Shown: piece by piece, positions 18,785 to 27,153 of the stretch
How positions within the stretch are numbered: the first letter of the stretch is position 1
How the letters are laid out: every line of letters begins with the position of its first letter
Source: Chryseobacterium sp. SSA4.19
GTDB taxonomy: Bacteria; Bacteroidota; Bacteroidia; Flavobacteriales; Weeksellaceae
Assembly: GCF_022601875.1 (NCBI RefSeq)
Contig: NZ_JAKVIP010000001.1
Coordinates: 236,061-300,060 of the forward strand
DNA: 64,000 bases
Reading direction: 5' to 3'
Notes under the pieces: generated by a model
The model's database searches: none
What the model was told of the DNA's origin: nothing
The model's input: only the letters and a program-made list of their open reading frames with translations
Translations under genes and position numbers: made by a program

Positions 18785-19917
18785 AAAATATATTGATTAC
18801 GGGAGGGGCCGGATTTATCGGTTCCAATATAGCCCTTAAATTATTGGATAAAGGATTACGAGTGACGGTTTTGGATAATCTGTCACCGCAGATTCATGGT
18901 GAAAATCCGGAAATTTCTTCTCCATTATATAAAAGTATTTTTGACAAGGTCAATTTTATCAAAGGTACAGTGACGTCAAAAGAAGATTGGGCAAGTGCTA
19001 TCAAAGGACAGGATGCAATTATCCACCTGGCTGCAGAAACAGGAACAGGGCAGTCAATGTATGAAATCCAAAAATATATTGATGTTAATATTGGAGGTAC
19101 GGGGCTGATGCTGGATATTTTAGCAAATAACGATCATCATATTAAAAAAGTGATTGTGGCTTCTTCCCGTGCTATTTACGGAGAAGGAAGATATGAATGT
19201 CCGGATCACGGAATTGTCTATCCCACCGAAAGACGTGATCAGGAAATGGCAGAAGGTGATTTCTCCTGTAAATGCCCGGTCTGTAACAAGACCGTATCTT
19301 TACTGCCCACTACTGAAGACAGCAAAATTCATCCGACGTCAGTGTATGGTATTACCAAACAGAACCAGGAGCAAATGGTTTTAACTGTATGCAAATCTTT
19401 GAAAATTGCAGCTGTAGCGTACAGATACCAAAATGTCTACGGACCCGGCCAGTCTTTATCAAATCCATATACAGGTATATTATCCATTTTTTCCACAAGG
19501 ATCAAAAATGGAAATCCGATCAACATTTTTGAAGATGGGCAGGAAACCAGGGATTTTGTTTTTATTGAAGATGTAGTTCAGGCAACTCTCTTGGGATTAG
19601 AAAACGAAAAAGCGGACGGGCAGGTCTATAATGTAGGAACGGGATGTGCAACTGACGTGATTACAGTAGCTAATACCTTATCAAAATTCTATAATCTGGA
19701 AATTCCGGTACAAATTTCAGGAAACTACAGATTGGGCGATATAAGACATAACTTTGCAGATATTGGCAAAATAAAATCTGAGTTGGGTTTTGAGCCCCAA
19801 TGGGATTTTGATAAAGGAATAAAGGCTTTTACCGATTGGGTTAATGAACAGGAAATTCCGGAAGATAAATATGAATTATCTATTGAGGAAATGAAAAACA
19901 AAGGGCTTTACAAATGA
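18781..19917 (+). CDS. NAD-dependent sugar epimerase/dehydratase (SDR) with Cys-rich insertion
   Basis: A 378-residue extended SDR: TGGAGFIGSN at 7-16, HLAAETGTGQSMYE around 82-95 and the catalytic Y189-G-I-T-K193. Between about 138 and 170 an insertion carries four cysteines (C140, C163, C165, C168 in YECPDHG and CKCPVCNK) that could form a zinc knuckle. As I recall, similar insertions occur in a branch that includes dTDP-L-rhamnose 4-epimerases, but I cannot confirm the substrate. It overlaps the acetyltransferase and the following GT2 by 4 bp each, so it is tightly coupled to glycan assembly. Confidence 0.85.
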   Translation: MKNILITGGAGFIGSNIALKLLDKGLRVTVLDNLSPQIHGENPEISSPLYKSIFDKVNFIKGTVTSKEDWASAIKGQDAIIHLAAETGTGQSMYEIQKYIDVNIGGTGLMLDILANNDHHIKKVIVASSRAIYGEGRYECPDHGIVYPTERRDQEMAEGDFSCKCPVCNKTVSLLPTTEDSKIHPTSVYGITKQNQEQMVLTVCKSLKIAAVAYRYQNVYGPGQSLSNPYTGILSIFSTRIKNGNPINIFEDGQETRDFVFIEDVVQATLLGLENEKADGQVYNVGTGCATDVITVANTLSKFYNLEIPVQISGNYRLGDIRHNFADIGKIKSELGFEPQWDFDKGIKAFTDWVNEQEIPEDKYELSIEEMKNKGLYK

Positions 19918-20816
19918 GTAACAAAATAGGAATCGTTACTGTTTTGTATAACAGTGAATCCGTTCTCTCAGAGTTTTTTGAAACTTTAGGCAAACAGACT
20001 TACAAAAATTTTATTTTGTATGTCGTAGACAATCTTTCACCTGATGCTTCACTTGCTATAAGTAAAAGTTTAGCACAAAAATATCAGTTTGAGACGGTTA
20101 TCATTGAAAATGGAGCAAACTACGGCGTTGCCAAAGGAAATAATATCGGAATAAAAAAAGCGCTTGAAGACGGCTGTAATTTACTGCTGATTTCAAATAA
20201 TGATGTGGCATTAGAGGATCAGGCCATAGAAAAATTAATGACTGGTATGGAGCGTAATCATGCAGATTTAGCAGTACCGAAAATTTATTTTTACAAAACT
20301 AAGGTCCTTTGGGCTGCAGGCGGCGGCTTTATTAAAAAAAATGGCCTTACCGTACATTACGGACAAGATCAGGAAGATAAAGGACAATTTAACAGAGATC
20401 AGAAAGTAGATTATGCTCCTACCTGCTTTATGCTTGTTAAAAAAGAGGTATTTGAAAGTGTAGGGTTCATGGACGAAAATTATTTTGTTTATTATGATGA
20501 TACAGATTTCGTGTACAGAGCATTAAACAAAAACAATAAAACATTATGGTATATTTCAGATTCTGTAATATCTCACAATGAATCCAGCTCAACGGGTAAA
20601 ATGAGTGATTTCTCAATACGGTATCTGTGGAGGAATCTTGTTTATTTTGCTTTAAAAAATTATAACCTTTTGTATGCAGGATATGTTCTTGTATATAATT
20701 TTTTATATATTCTCATTGTATTATTTTTCAGGTACCCGGTAAAACAATGGAAAATAGCTTTGAATGCTTACAAGGAAGGGTGGCTGCTATATCTAAATAA
20801 TAAACCTGTGCAATAG
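19914..20816 (+). CDS. Glycosyltransferase family 2, rhamnosyltransferase-like
   Basis: A 300-residue GT-A enzyme. The N-terminal strand IGIVTVLYNSESVLSEFFETL, the VVDNLSPDASL aspartate region, ENGANYGVAKGNNIGIKKAL and LLISNNDV are typical of the GT2 branch that includes dTDP-rhamnosyl transferases. YFVYYDDTDFVYRAL gives the catalytic acidic motif, and a C-terminal hydrophobic stretch (YVLVYNFLYILIVLFF) may attach it to the membrane. Start overlaps the epimerase stop by 4 bp. The presence of rmlC at the end of the locus is consistent with rhamnose as donor, but this is not proof. Confidence 0.88.
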   Translation: MSNKIGIVTVLYNSESVLSEFFETLGKQTYKNFILYVVDNLSPDASLAISKSLAQKYQFETVIIENGANYGVAKGNNIGIKKALEDGCNLLLISNNDVALEDQAIEKLMTGMERNHADLAVPKIYFYKTKVLWAAGGGFIKKNGLTVHYGQDQEDKGQFNRDQKVDYAPTCFMLVKKEVFESVGFMDENYFVYYDDTDFVYRALNKNNKTLWYISDSVISHNESSSTGKMSDFSIRYLWRNLVYFALKNYNLLYAGYVLVYNFLYILIVLFFRYPVKQWKIALNAYKEGWLLYLNNKPVQ

Positions 20817-20857
20817 ATATATTATTGCAATAAAATTAAAATAAATCAGAATAATTA

Positions 20858-22078
20858 ATGGAGCCTACATTTAGCTACAGTTATTCAACACCATATCTTA
20901 TTCTTATCTTACTGTTTTTTCTTCTTTTTTTGTGGGAAAACAGAGTAAGAAAGAATGACGGAAGCATCACCATGATCAGGTACGTTTGTATGCTGCTTTT
21001 TGTTGGTTTTTTCGGTCTTAGAGGGTATATGGATACCGATTTTGTTGTTTATTATCCAATATACGATTCAGCACCCACCCTTGATGATACAAGCGGAGTG
21101 ATACGGTTTTTTACCCACGTTACTGAAGATTATCTTTTAAAGGTGGAACCAGGGTTTAAGGTTTTCGTGGTTATTCTTAAAAGCATTTCAAAAGATTATT
21201 TTTTTCTTCAGTTCGTATCTTCCTTAATAGATTGTATTTTTCTGAATTATTTCTTTAAGAAATATTCTCCTCAATATGTATTGGGTTTTATCATGTTTTT
21301 GATATTTTCAGGTCTCATTATAGAGTTTAATTTGATTAGAAATTCAAAAACGATATTTCTGTTTATTTATTCCTTACAATTCATAAAGGAAAGAAATGCG
21401 CTTAAATATTTTATATGCAATGGGATTGGTTTGTTTTTTCATTCGTCTGCAATCTTTTATTTTCCTCTCTATTTCTTTCTGCATAAAAAAATTCCGCATC
21501 AGTTTGTCTGGGGAGCCTTTATTGTAGGAAACGTTTTATATTTAGGGCAAATTAAATTTATTACCCCTATTGTTATTGCTTTAGGAAATATGGTGGGTGG
21601 TATTTATTCCCTGATGGCAGAAGCCTATTCGGAAAATAAATTATACAGTACCGGGTATGGAATTACCATGGGCTATATAGAAAAGGTTCTTACTTTCATC
21701 CTGTTTTACAGATCATATGTTAAGATTGGAGAATTAATAAAAGATGAAAAGTTGCTCAATATCTTCTTTAATCTGTTTTTTCTATTTACGGTAACTTACC
21801 TGTTTTTGTCTGAGTATTCCATATTGTTAGACAGAATGACAACCCTTTTTGTAATGTCTTACTGGATATTATATCCTTATGTATATGCGGTGCTTGAAAA
21901 AATGTTTAAAATGGTTTTCACTTTTATTTTGCTTCTGTTCGGTCTTTACAAAATGTATAATTCCAACAATAATATTATAAGAAAATACGAAAATATTTTG
22001 TGGGATAAACCTACCATTACAAGAGCTTATTATATCATTAATAAACATCTTGATAAGATTTTAAGTCCCAAAAAATAA
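20858..22078 (+). CDS. EpsG/Wzy-like O-antigen or capsule polymerase
   Basis: A 406-residue membrane protein with about ten hydrophobic helices, including LILILLFFLLFLWENR at the N-terminus and a soluble periplasmic-type segment after helix 2 (MDTDFVVYYPIYDSAPTLDD). The layout and the GLFFHSSAIFYFPLYF motif resemble EpsG-family polymerases. It would join repeat units after the flippase acts. It is the only polymerase candidate in the window although there are two flippases. It follows the GT2 gene by 41 bp and precedes a GT4. Confidence 0.8.
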   Translation: MEPTFSYSYSTPYLILILLFFLLFLWENRVRKNDGSITMIRYVCMLLFVGFFGLRGYMDTDFVVYYPIYDSAPTLDDTSGVIRFFTHVTEDYLLKVEPGFKVFVVILKSISKDYFFLQFVSSLIDCIFLNYFFKKYSPQYVLGFIMFLIFSGLIIEFNLIRNSKTIFLFIYSLQFIKERNALKYFICNGIGLFFHSSAIFYFPLYFFLHKKIPHQFVWGAFIVGNVLYLGQIKFITPIVIALGNMVGGIYSLMAEAYSENKLYSTGYGITMGYIEKVLTFILFYRSYVKIGELIKDEKLLNIFFNLFFLFTVTYLFLSEYSILLDRMTTLFVMSYWILYPYVYAVLEKMFKMVFTFILLLFGLYKMYNSNNNIIRKYENILWDKPTITRAYYIINKHLDKILSPKK

Positions 22079-22096
22079 ACAATTAATTAGATTATC

Positions 22097-23242
22097 ATGA
22101 AAATCGCTTTCTTATCCGCATTTGCGCTGGATGCAAACGCTTCTCTGATTAATGCACTCAGTAAAAAGTGTGATGTTTATTTTTTTATTGAAGCTTTATA
22201 TGAAATTAATAATTTCCTGGATAAAGAGAAGTTAAAAAAAACCATCACTTCAGGGACAGAAGTTGAAGACCTGCAGCGTTTTCGTGATTTTATTTCATTA
22301 GATAAAACATATGTTATCAAAGGGACACGAAATGTTGATATTCTGAGGAAACTTTATATCTCATATAAGATTAACCGGTATATCAAGAAGATAAATCCTG
22401 ATGTAATTATTATCGATAATTACATGCTTACATATTTTGTATCAACCTTAATGTTCAGGAAAAAGATGCTGATGATCGTACATGATCCTTTTTTGCATTC
22501 AGGAGAGAATTATGTTGTTGACAGGTACTTGAGAAATATCCACTTCAGTCTCATTAAACACAAGATACTTTTAAATAAAAACCAACAGAATGATTTTATC
22601 AGACATTATCATTTTGATCCGGATCATATTCACACTTCTTTTCTAAGTATTTATGATTTTTTAAGATATCATCAGAGTGATAAGCAGGTTGTTTCTTCCG
22701 AATTTAATATATTGTTTTTTGGAAGGATATCACCTTATAAGGGAATCAGATTCTTATTAGATGCATTTACATATCTTTTAGCGACTGGAAAATATCCTGA
22801 TATCAGTCTTACCATAGCCGGAAGCGGTAGTTTTGATTTTGACATAGAGATTTACAGACAATATCCTGAAATTAAAATTCTCAATGAATATATTTATCCT
22901 GAAAAATTAGCAAATCTCATATCTCAGTCTTCAGTAGTGGTTTGCCCCTATATTGATGCTACGCAAAGCGGTGTCATCATGTCGGCTTTTGCATTTAAAA
23001 AGCCGGTTATTGCTACTAACGTTGGAGGATTACCTGAAATGGTGGAAGATCAGAAAACAGGACTTATCATAAAACCTCAAGATTCTCAAGCTATTGTTAA
23101 TGCTGTATCCACACTCTATGACGACAGAAACCTGTTGGAAGAAATGTCCCATAATATAGAAAAAACGTATTTTTCAGGAGAAAAAAGTTGGGAAGCTTCT
23201 GCAGAGCAATTCCTCAGGGCATGTGAAAAAATTAATAAATGA
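22097..23242 (+). CDS. Glycosyltransferase family 4
   Basis: A 381-residue GT-B protein. The donor-binding half includes LFFGRISPYKGIRFLLDAF, LTIAGSG, the E-like loop ANLISQSSVVVCPYIDATQSGVIMSAF and AFKKPVIATNVGGLPEMVEDQKTGL, which is the standard GT4 C-terminal block. The central E-x7-E motif is altered: the region reads DATQSGVIMSAF, lacking the usual first and second glutamates, a feature of some GT4 subfamilies. Sugar specificity unknown. Short 18-bp gap to the polymerase. Confidence 0.87.
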   Translation: MKIAFLSAFALDANASLINALSKKCDVYFFIEALYEINNFLDKEKLKKTITSGTEVEDLQRFRDFISLDKTYVIKGTRNVDILRKLYISYKINRYIKKINPDVIIIDNYMLTYFVSTLMFRKKMLMIVHDPFLHSGENYVVDRYLRNIHFSLIKHKILLNKNQQNDFIRHYHFDPDHIHTSFLSIYDFLRYHQSDKQVVSSEFNILFFGRISPYKGIRFLLDAFTYLLATGKYPDISLTIAGSGSFDFDIEIYRQYPEIKILNEYIYPEKLANLISQSSVVVCPYIDATQSGVIMSAFAFKKPVIATNVGGLPEMVEDQKTGLIIKPQDSQAIVNAVSTLYDDRNLLEEMSHNIEKTYFSGEKSWEASAEQFLRACEKINK

Positions 23243-23300
23243 AAAAAAGAGTGTATTCTTCTGCTGCGGACTCTATTTCTGTTTTCTTTTGTCACAGAAT

Positions 23301-23308
23301 TATATTTG
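23301..23308 (+). promoter_or_regulatory. Possible internal promoter (-7 TATATTTG)
   Basis: TATATTTG matches the Bacteroidota -7 element and sits 22 bp before the GT2 start at 23331 in an 88-bp gap. No -33 element at proper spacing was found, so activity is uncertain. Confidence 0.3.
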
Positions 23309-23330
23309 ACTTTAATATTTATAACAACTA

Positions 23331-24143
23331 ATGCCGGAAATAACCATTGCCATACCGTTTTATAATGCTGAAGCCTATTTTGAGATGGCCATTCTTTCTG
23401 TATTGTCTCAGACATTTGATAACTTTACGTTATTGTTAATTGATGACGGATCTACTGATTCATCTTTAAAGATTGCACAGAAATACCTGTCGGATAAAAG
23501 AGTTAAAATTATTTCAGACGGTAAAAATATAAACTTGGGGAATAGGCTCAATAGCATCCCTGCTATGACAGAAACCGAATTTTTGGCCAGAATGGATGCA
23601 GATGATATCATGCACCCGCAAAGAATTGAAAAACAATTAAACATCTTAAAAAGCAATCCTGATATTGATGTATTGGGAACCAATGCATATTCAATTGATG
23701 AAAATAATAATGTTGTTGGGCAGAGAATGGGGATTTCAGGTAATCCTCTCATTTCTGTAACTACATTTACACATCCTACGATTATTGCAAAAACGGAATG
23801 GTTTTTACAGAATCCTTATGATGTGCTCGCTTTACGGGTAGAAGATTCAGAGCTTTGGTTAAGAACCCATCATAAATATGTTTTTAAATCAACATCAGAA
23901 CCTCTGCTTTTTTACAGGGAAATAGGCGATAAGTATTATAAAAAATATTTTCAGGGTTTACCCGGGATATTTTATATGCTTAAAAAGCATCGGTATTCCA
24001 TTAAATATTCAATGTTTGCCCTGAAATATTTAATTGCAAGTATGTTGTATTATATTTTTAATGTATTGGGTCTGGAGCATATTCTTATACAGAAAAGAAA
24101 TAAATTAAAGCTGGATAAAAAAAGCTACCGCTTTTACATTTAA
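23331..24143 (+). CDS. Glycosyltransferase family 2
   Basis: A 270-residue GT-A enzyme. ITIAIPFYNAEAYFEMAILSVLSQ and the LLIDDGSTDSSL motif bind the nucleotide-sugar; ARMDADDIMHPQRIEKQL carries the metal-binding DxD-like site. A short hydrophobic helix near the C-terminus (MFALKYLIASMLYYIFNVLGL) probably contacts the membrane. It is separated from the previous gene by 88 bp, which is larger than other gaps in this block. Acceptor and donor are unknown. Confidence 0.9.
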   Translation: MPEITIAIPFYNAEAYFEMAILSVLSQTFDNFTLLLIDDGSTDSSLKIAQKYLSDKRVKIISDGKNINLGNRLNSIPAMTETEFLARMDADDIMHPQRIEKQLNILKSNPDIDVLGTNAYSIDENNNVVGQRMGISGNPLISVTTFTHPTIIAKTEWFLQNPYDVLALRVEDSELWLRTHHKYVFKSTSEPLLFYREIGDKYYKKYFQGLPGIFYMLKKHRYSIKYSMFALKYLIASMLYYIFNVLGLEHILIQKRNKLKLDKKSYRFYI

Positions 24144-24187
24144 AAAAGATTCTAGCATTGATGTCAAAGATTAAATTATAGAAACTT

Positions 24188-25213
24188 ATGAAAATACTGC
24201 ACGTTATCACACGTTCTGATCTGGGAGGCGCTCAAACGGTAGTGATCAATCTTGCAAATTCTATGTGCGCCAATCACGAAGTTACCGTGGTTGCAGGTGA
24301 AGATGGTCCTATGTGGCGGGCATTGGATCATAGGGTGAGAAAAATAAAGGTAGAGGAAATTGTACGGCAGGTATCGGTAAAGGATATAATTGCATTATTC
24401 AAACTTTATAAAATAAATAAAACGCTGAATCCGGATGTTATCCATCTTCATTCTTCGAAGATCGGAGTTTTGGGAAGACTCGCATTTCCTAAAAAGAAAG
24501 TCGTTTATTCGGTTCATGGATTTGATTCTATCAGAATTGCATACAGAAAATTTCTTCCGCTCGAAAAACTGCTCAAAAATCATTGTAAAGCTATTGTGCT
24601 AGCAAGTGATTATGACAGGAAGAATATAATTAATGAAGGAATTAAAAAGAATCTCTATATAGTATATAATGGTGTCTGTAAACCGGAAAAAGAAGCAGGC
24701 TTACACATAGACGGAATTGATAAATATAAAAAAGTGGTCATGTGCATTGCCCGGATATCTCCTCAAAAAAGGTTTGAAAGCTATATTGAAATTGCAAAAC
24801 TGCTTCCTGATTATGCTTTTGTCTGGATCGGTGCTGAAAAAAAATATGATGGGCTTCCGGATAATGTTTTTTGCTTAATGGGCTTTCCCAATGCAAAAAA
24901 ATATTTACAGATAGCTGATATCTTTGTTCTTCCTACCAATTACGAGGGAGTCCCGATTGTAGTGATTGACGCTTTAAGTTATGGAAAACCCGTTGTTTCA
25001 TCAGATGTGGGTGGCATTTCAGAAATCGTATTAAATAATCATAATGGATATGTTTTGGATAATTCAGATGTTGCTTTTGCAGAAAAAATAAACTATATTT
25101 TAGAGGATTCTGAAATCCATAACCAGTTCTCCAAAGCATCTTTTGATATTTTTAATAAAAGCCTGACTATAGATGTAATGGTTGAAGAATATACACGCAT
25201 ATATGAAATATAA
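24188..25213 (+). CDS. Glycosyltransferase family 4
   Basis: A 341-residue GT-B enzyme starting with the classical ILHVITRSDLGGAQTVVINLA strand-loop-helix. The donor domain has CIARISPQKRFESYIEIAKLL, FVWIGAEKKYDG and PTNYEGVPIVVIDALSYGKPVVSSDVGG, in which E-x7-D replaces the usual E-x7-E. It probably adds an inner or middle sugar to the repeat unit. A 200-bp gap with a perfect palindrome separates it from the second initiating transferase, so the operon may end here. Confidence 0.9.
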   Translation: MKILHVITRSDLGGAQTVVINLANSMCANHEVTVVAGEDGPMWRALDHRVRKIKVEEIVRQVSVKDIIALFKLYKINKTLNPDVIHLHSSKIGVLGRLAFPKKKVVYSVHGFDSIRIAYRKFLPLEKLLKNHCKAIVLASDYDRKNIINEGIKKNLYIVYNGVCKPEKEAGLHIDGIDKYKKVVMCIARISPQKRFESYIEIAKLLPDYAFVWIGAEKKYDGLPDNVFCLMGFPNAKKYLQIADIFVLPTNYEGVPIVVIDALSYGKPVVSSDVGGISEIVLNNHNGYVLDNSDVAFAEKINYILEDSEIHNQFSKASFDIFNKSLTIDVMVEEYTRIYEI

Positions 25214-25367
25214 TAAATAACTCAAATAATTATTCACTATTTTTTAATACAAAAAATATGATCTATTTGTTAATAATACTTAATGGGTTACTAATGCAAT
25301 AAAAAAACCTTTAAATTTGGTTATTGGGAAAAAACTTTCTTAGCTTCGCGGAATAAATTTTATAGGT

Positions 25368-25392
25368 ATTTATTCTGTATTACAGAATAAAT
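25368..25392. repeat. 10-bp perfect palindrome upstream of the second initiating transferase
   Basis: Arms atttattctg and cagaataaat are perfectly complementary around the loop TATTA. No T-run follows, so it does not look like a strong terminator. It sits about 70 bp before the ATG at 25462 and could be a protein-binding site. Function is inference. Confidence 0.5.
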
Positions 25393-25461
25393 CTATTTTG
25401 TATATTTATCGCACATTTGAAAGAGAAAAAATTGAATACCGTGAACAACATTGCCATACGA

Positions 25462-26418
25462 ATGAGAAGAGATAGAACGATTTTTAAAGTAAACGGATTA
25501 TTAAAGGTTTGTTTATTTATAAACATTAGTGATATTTCATTAAAACTCTTTAGCGATAGGAAATTCAAAAGTAAATACAAACCCATTGTATATAATTCCG
25601 ACCACTCACGGATAAGTGTTGGTGAATATTTATTAAAATTCAATATTAAATGCATTGTCTTAGAGACATCAAATATCAGTCATTTGCATAAAGACGTTGC
25701 AAACGAGATTGTAAAAGCACGTAAAAATGGTATTGAAGTGTATGAAGCCCATGAGTTTTATGAAATCGTAAATAGAAGGATTCCTCTCGTGCGACTTGAA
25801 AGCAATGTTTATCTTGCGGATGATATCTTTACAATTGGGCAAAAGCAGGAAAAATTTAATATAAAGAGGCTGGTTGATATTACCATAAGTTTATTACTGT
25901 TGCCCGGAGTAATTCCTTTGGTCATTTTAGGATTTATTTTAGTGAAGCTTTCCTCAAATGGAAATGTCTTGTTTTCTCAGGAGCGTGTAGGAAAAAATTC
26001 TAAAACTTTTACGATTTACAAAATAAGAACAATGGTTTCATCCCATAACGGGCATTTTACTACAAATAATGATGCCAGGGTAAACCGTATCGGAAAATTT
26101 TTAAGGATGACCAAAATTGATGAACTTCCTCAATTATGGAATATTTTAAAAGGGGATATGAGCCTTATTGGTCCGCGCCCTGAAAGGCCTCATTTTGTTA
26201 AGATTTCAAATGAGGAAAATGCGATGTTTGATCTCAGGCATTTAATAAAACCGGGTGTTACCGGCTGGGCACAGGTCAATCTTCCTAAAGCCACCCCTGA
26301 GGATAACCTTGAAAAATTAGAATACGATTTGTTTTATATCAAAAATTATTCTCTTCTATTCGACATACTTATTGTCTTTAAAACCATAAAGATTGTTTTT
26401 ACTCTGAATAGTAACTAG
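25462..26418 (+). CDS. Initiating sugar-phosphate transferase, polyprenyl-glycosylphosphotransferase type (second copy)
   Basis: About 318 residues from the first ATG; an in-frame TTG at 25417 could extend it. The first 130 residues form a soluble domain of unknown fold in place of the four membrane helices of long WcaJ/WbaP enzymes. One hydrophobic helix (LVDITISLLLLPGVIPLVILGFI) follows, then the catalytic core: FSQERVGKNSKTF, IRTMVSS, KIDELPQLWNILKGDMSLIGPRPERP and KPGVTGWAQVN. It loads a sugar-1-phosphate on undecaprenyl phosphate. It is the second such enzyme in the locus. Confidence 0.88.
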   Translation: MRRDRTIFKVNGLLKVCLFINISDISLKLFSDRKFKSKYKPIVYNSDHSRISVGEYLLKFNIKCIVLETSNISHLHKDVANEIVKARKNGIEVYEAHEFYEIVNRRIPLVRLESNVYLADDIFTIGQKQEKFNIKRLVDITISLLLLPGVIPLVILGFILVKLSSNGNVLFSQERVGKNSKTFTIYKIRTMVSSHNGHFTTNNDARVNRIGKFLRMTKIDELPQLWNILKGDMSLIGPRPERPHFVKISNEENAMFDLRHLIKPGVTGWAQVNLPKATPEDNLEKLEYDLFYIKNYSLLFDILIVFKTIKIVFTLNSN

Positions 26419-26516
26419 GTTTGTAATTGTATTCTTATCACTTATTTATTTAACATTATATTTAATTATAATAGGACTTGAATAAATAAAATGCTGTAAT
26501 AATTAAGAACTTATTT

Positions 26517-27062
26517 ATGAAAATAAAAGAAACCCCGTTAAAAGATTGTTATATCATCGAACCTACTGTATTTGAAGATGACAGAGGTTATTTTTTTGAA
26601 AAATTTAATGAAAAAAAGTTTGAAGAACTAACGGGAATGAATGGACATTTTGTTCAGGATAATATTTCAAAATCTTCTTATGGGGTGCTGAGAGGCCTGC
26701 ATTTACAAAAAGGAGAACATGCTCAGGCAAAGTTGGTTTCATGTTTAGAAGGCAAAGTTTGGGATGTTGCAGTAGATTTAAGAGAAGATTCACCTACTTA
26801 CGGGAAATGGTTTGGGATCGAGCTTACCGCAGAAAATAAAGTACAATTGTATGTGCCGAGAGGCTTTGGTCACGGTTTCTCTGTGCTGAGTAATCATGCT
26901 GTTTTCTCTTATAAATGTGACAATTTCTATAGTAAAGAATCGGAGGGAAATGTACTTTTTAATGATCCGGAACTTCAGGTGGATTGGAAACTCGAAGAAA
27001 AGGATATGATCCTATCGGAAAAAGATAGAAATGCTTCTTTATTTAGTGAGAAAAATTTTTAA
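26517..27062 (+). CDS. rmlC: dTDP-4-dehydrorhamnose 3,5-epimerase
   Basis: A 181-residue cupin matching RmlC throughout. Visible are FEDDRGYFFEKFNEKKFEEL, QDNISKSSYGVLRGLHLQKGEHAQAKLVSC with the catalytic histidine, the Asp in VAVDLREDSPTYGKW, and YVPRGFGHGFSVLS. It acts in dTDP-L-rhamnose synthesis. rmlA, rmlB and rmlD are not in the window, so they must lie elsewhere or the product feeds another deoxy-sugar. It is 98 bp beyond the initiating transferase and is closed by a hairpin terminator. Confidence 0.95.
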   Translation: MKIKETPLKDCYIIEPTVFEDDRGYFFEKFNEKKFEELTGMNGHFVQDNISKSSYGVLRGLHLQKGEHAQAKLVSCLEGKVWDVAVDLREDSPTYGKWFGIELTAENKVQLYVPRGFGHGFSVLSNHAVFSYKCDNFYSKESEGNVLFNDPELQVDWKLEEKDMILSEKDRNASLFSEKNF

Positions 27063-27071
27063 TAGCTATTG

Positions 27072-27104
27072 AAAACCACTTCATTCAAGTAGTTTTTATT
27101 TTTT
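27072..27104 (+). terminator. Terminator at the end of the polysaccharide locus
   Basis: aaaaccact and agtagtttt form a 9-position stem with one mismatch and a 7-base loop, followed by a T-rich run. It lies 10 bp after the rmlC stop and before the rimO promoter. Confidence 0.65.
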
Positions 27105-27126
27105 ATGGGGACTTTTTAATATTTTG

Positions 27127-27134
27127 TATCTTTG
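27127..27134 (+). promoter_or_regulatory. rimO promoter -7 element (TATCTTTG)
   Basis: TATCTTTG fits TAnnTTTG exactly and lies 20 bp before the ATG at 27154. An in-frame TTG at 27124 would start translation upstream of the likely transcript, so it was rejected. Confidence 0.7.
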
Positions 27135-27153
27135 CAAACTCAAAATCAAAAAG

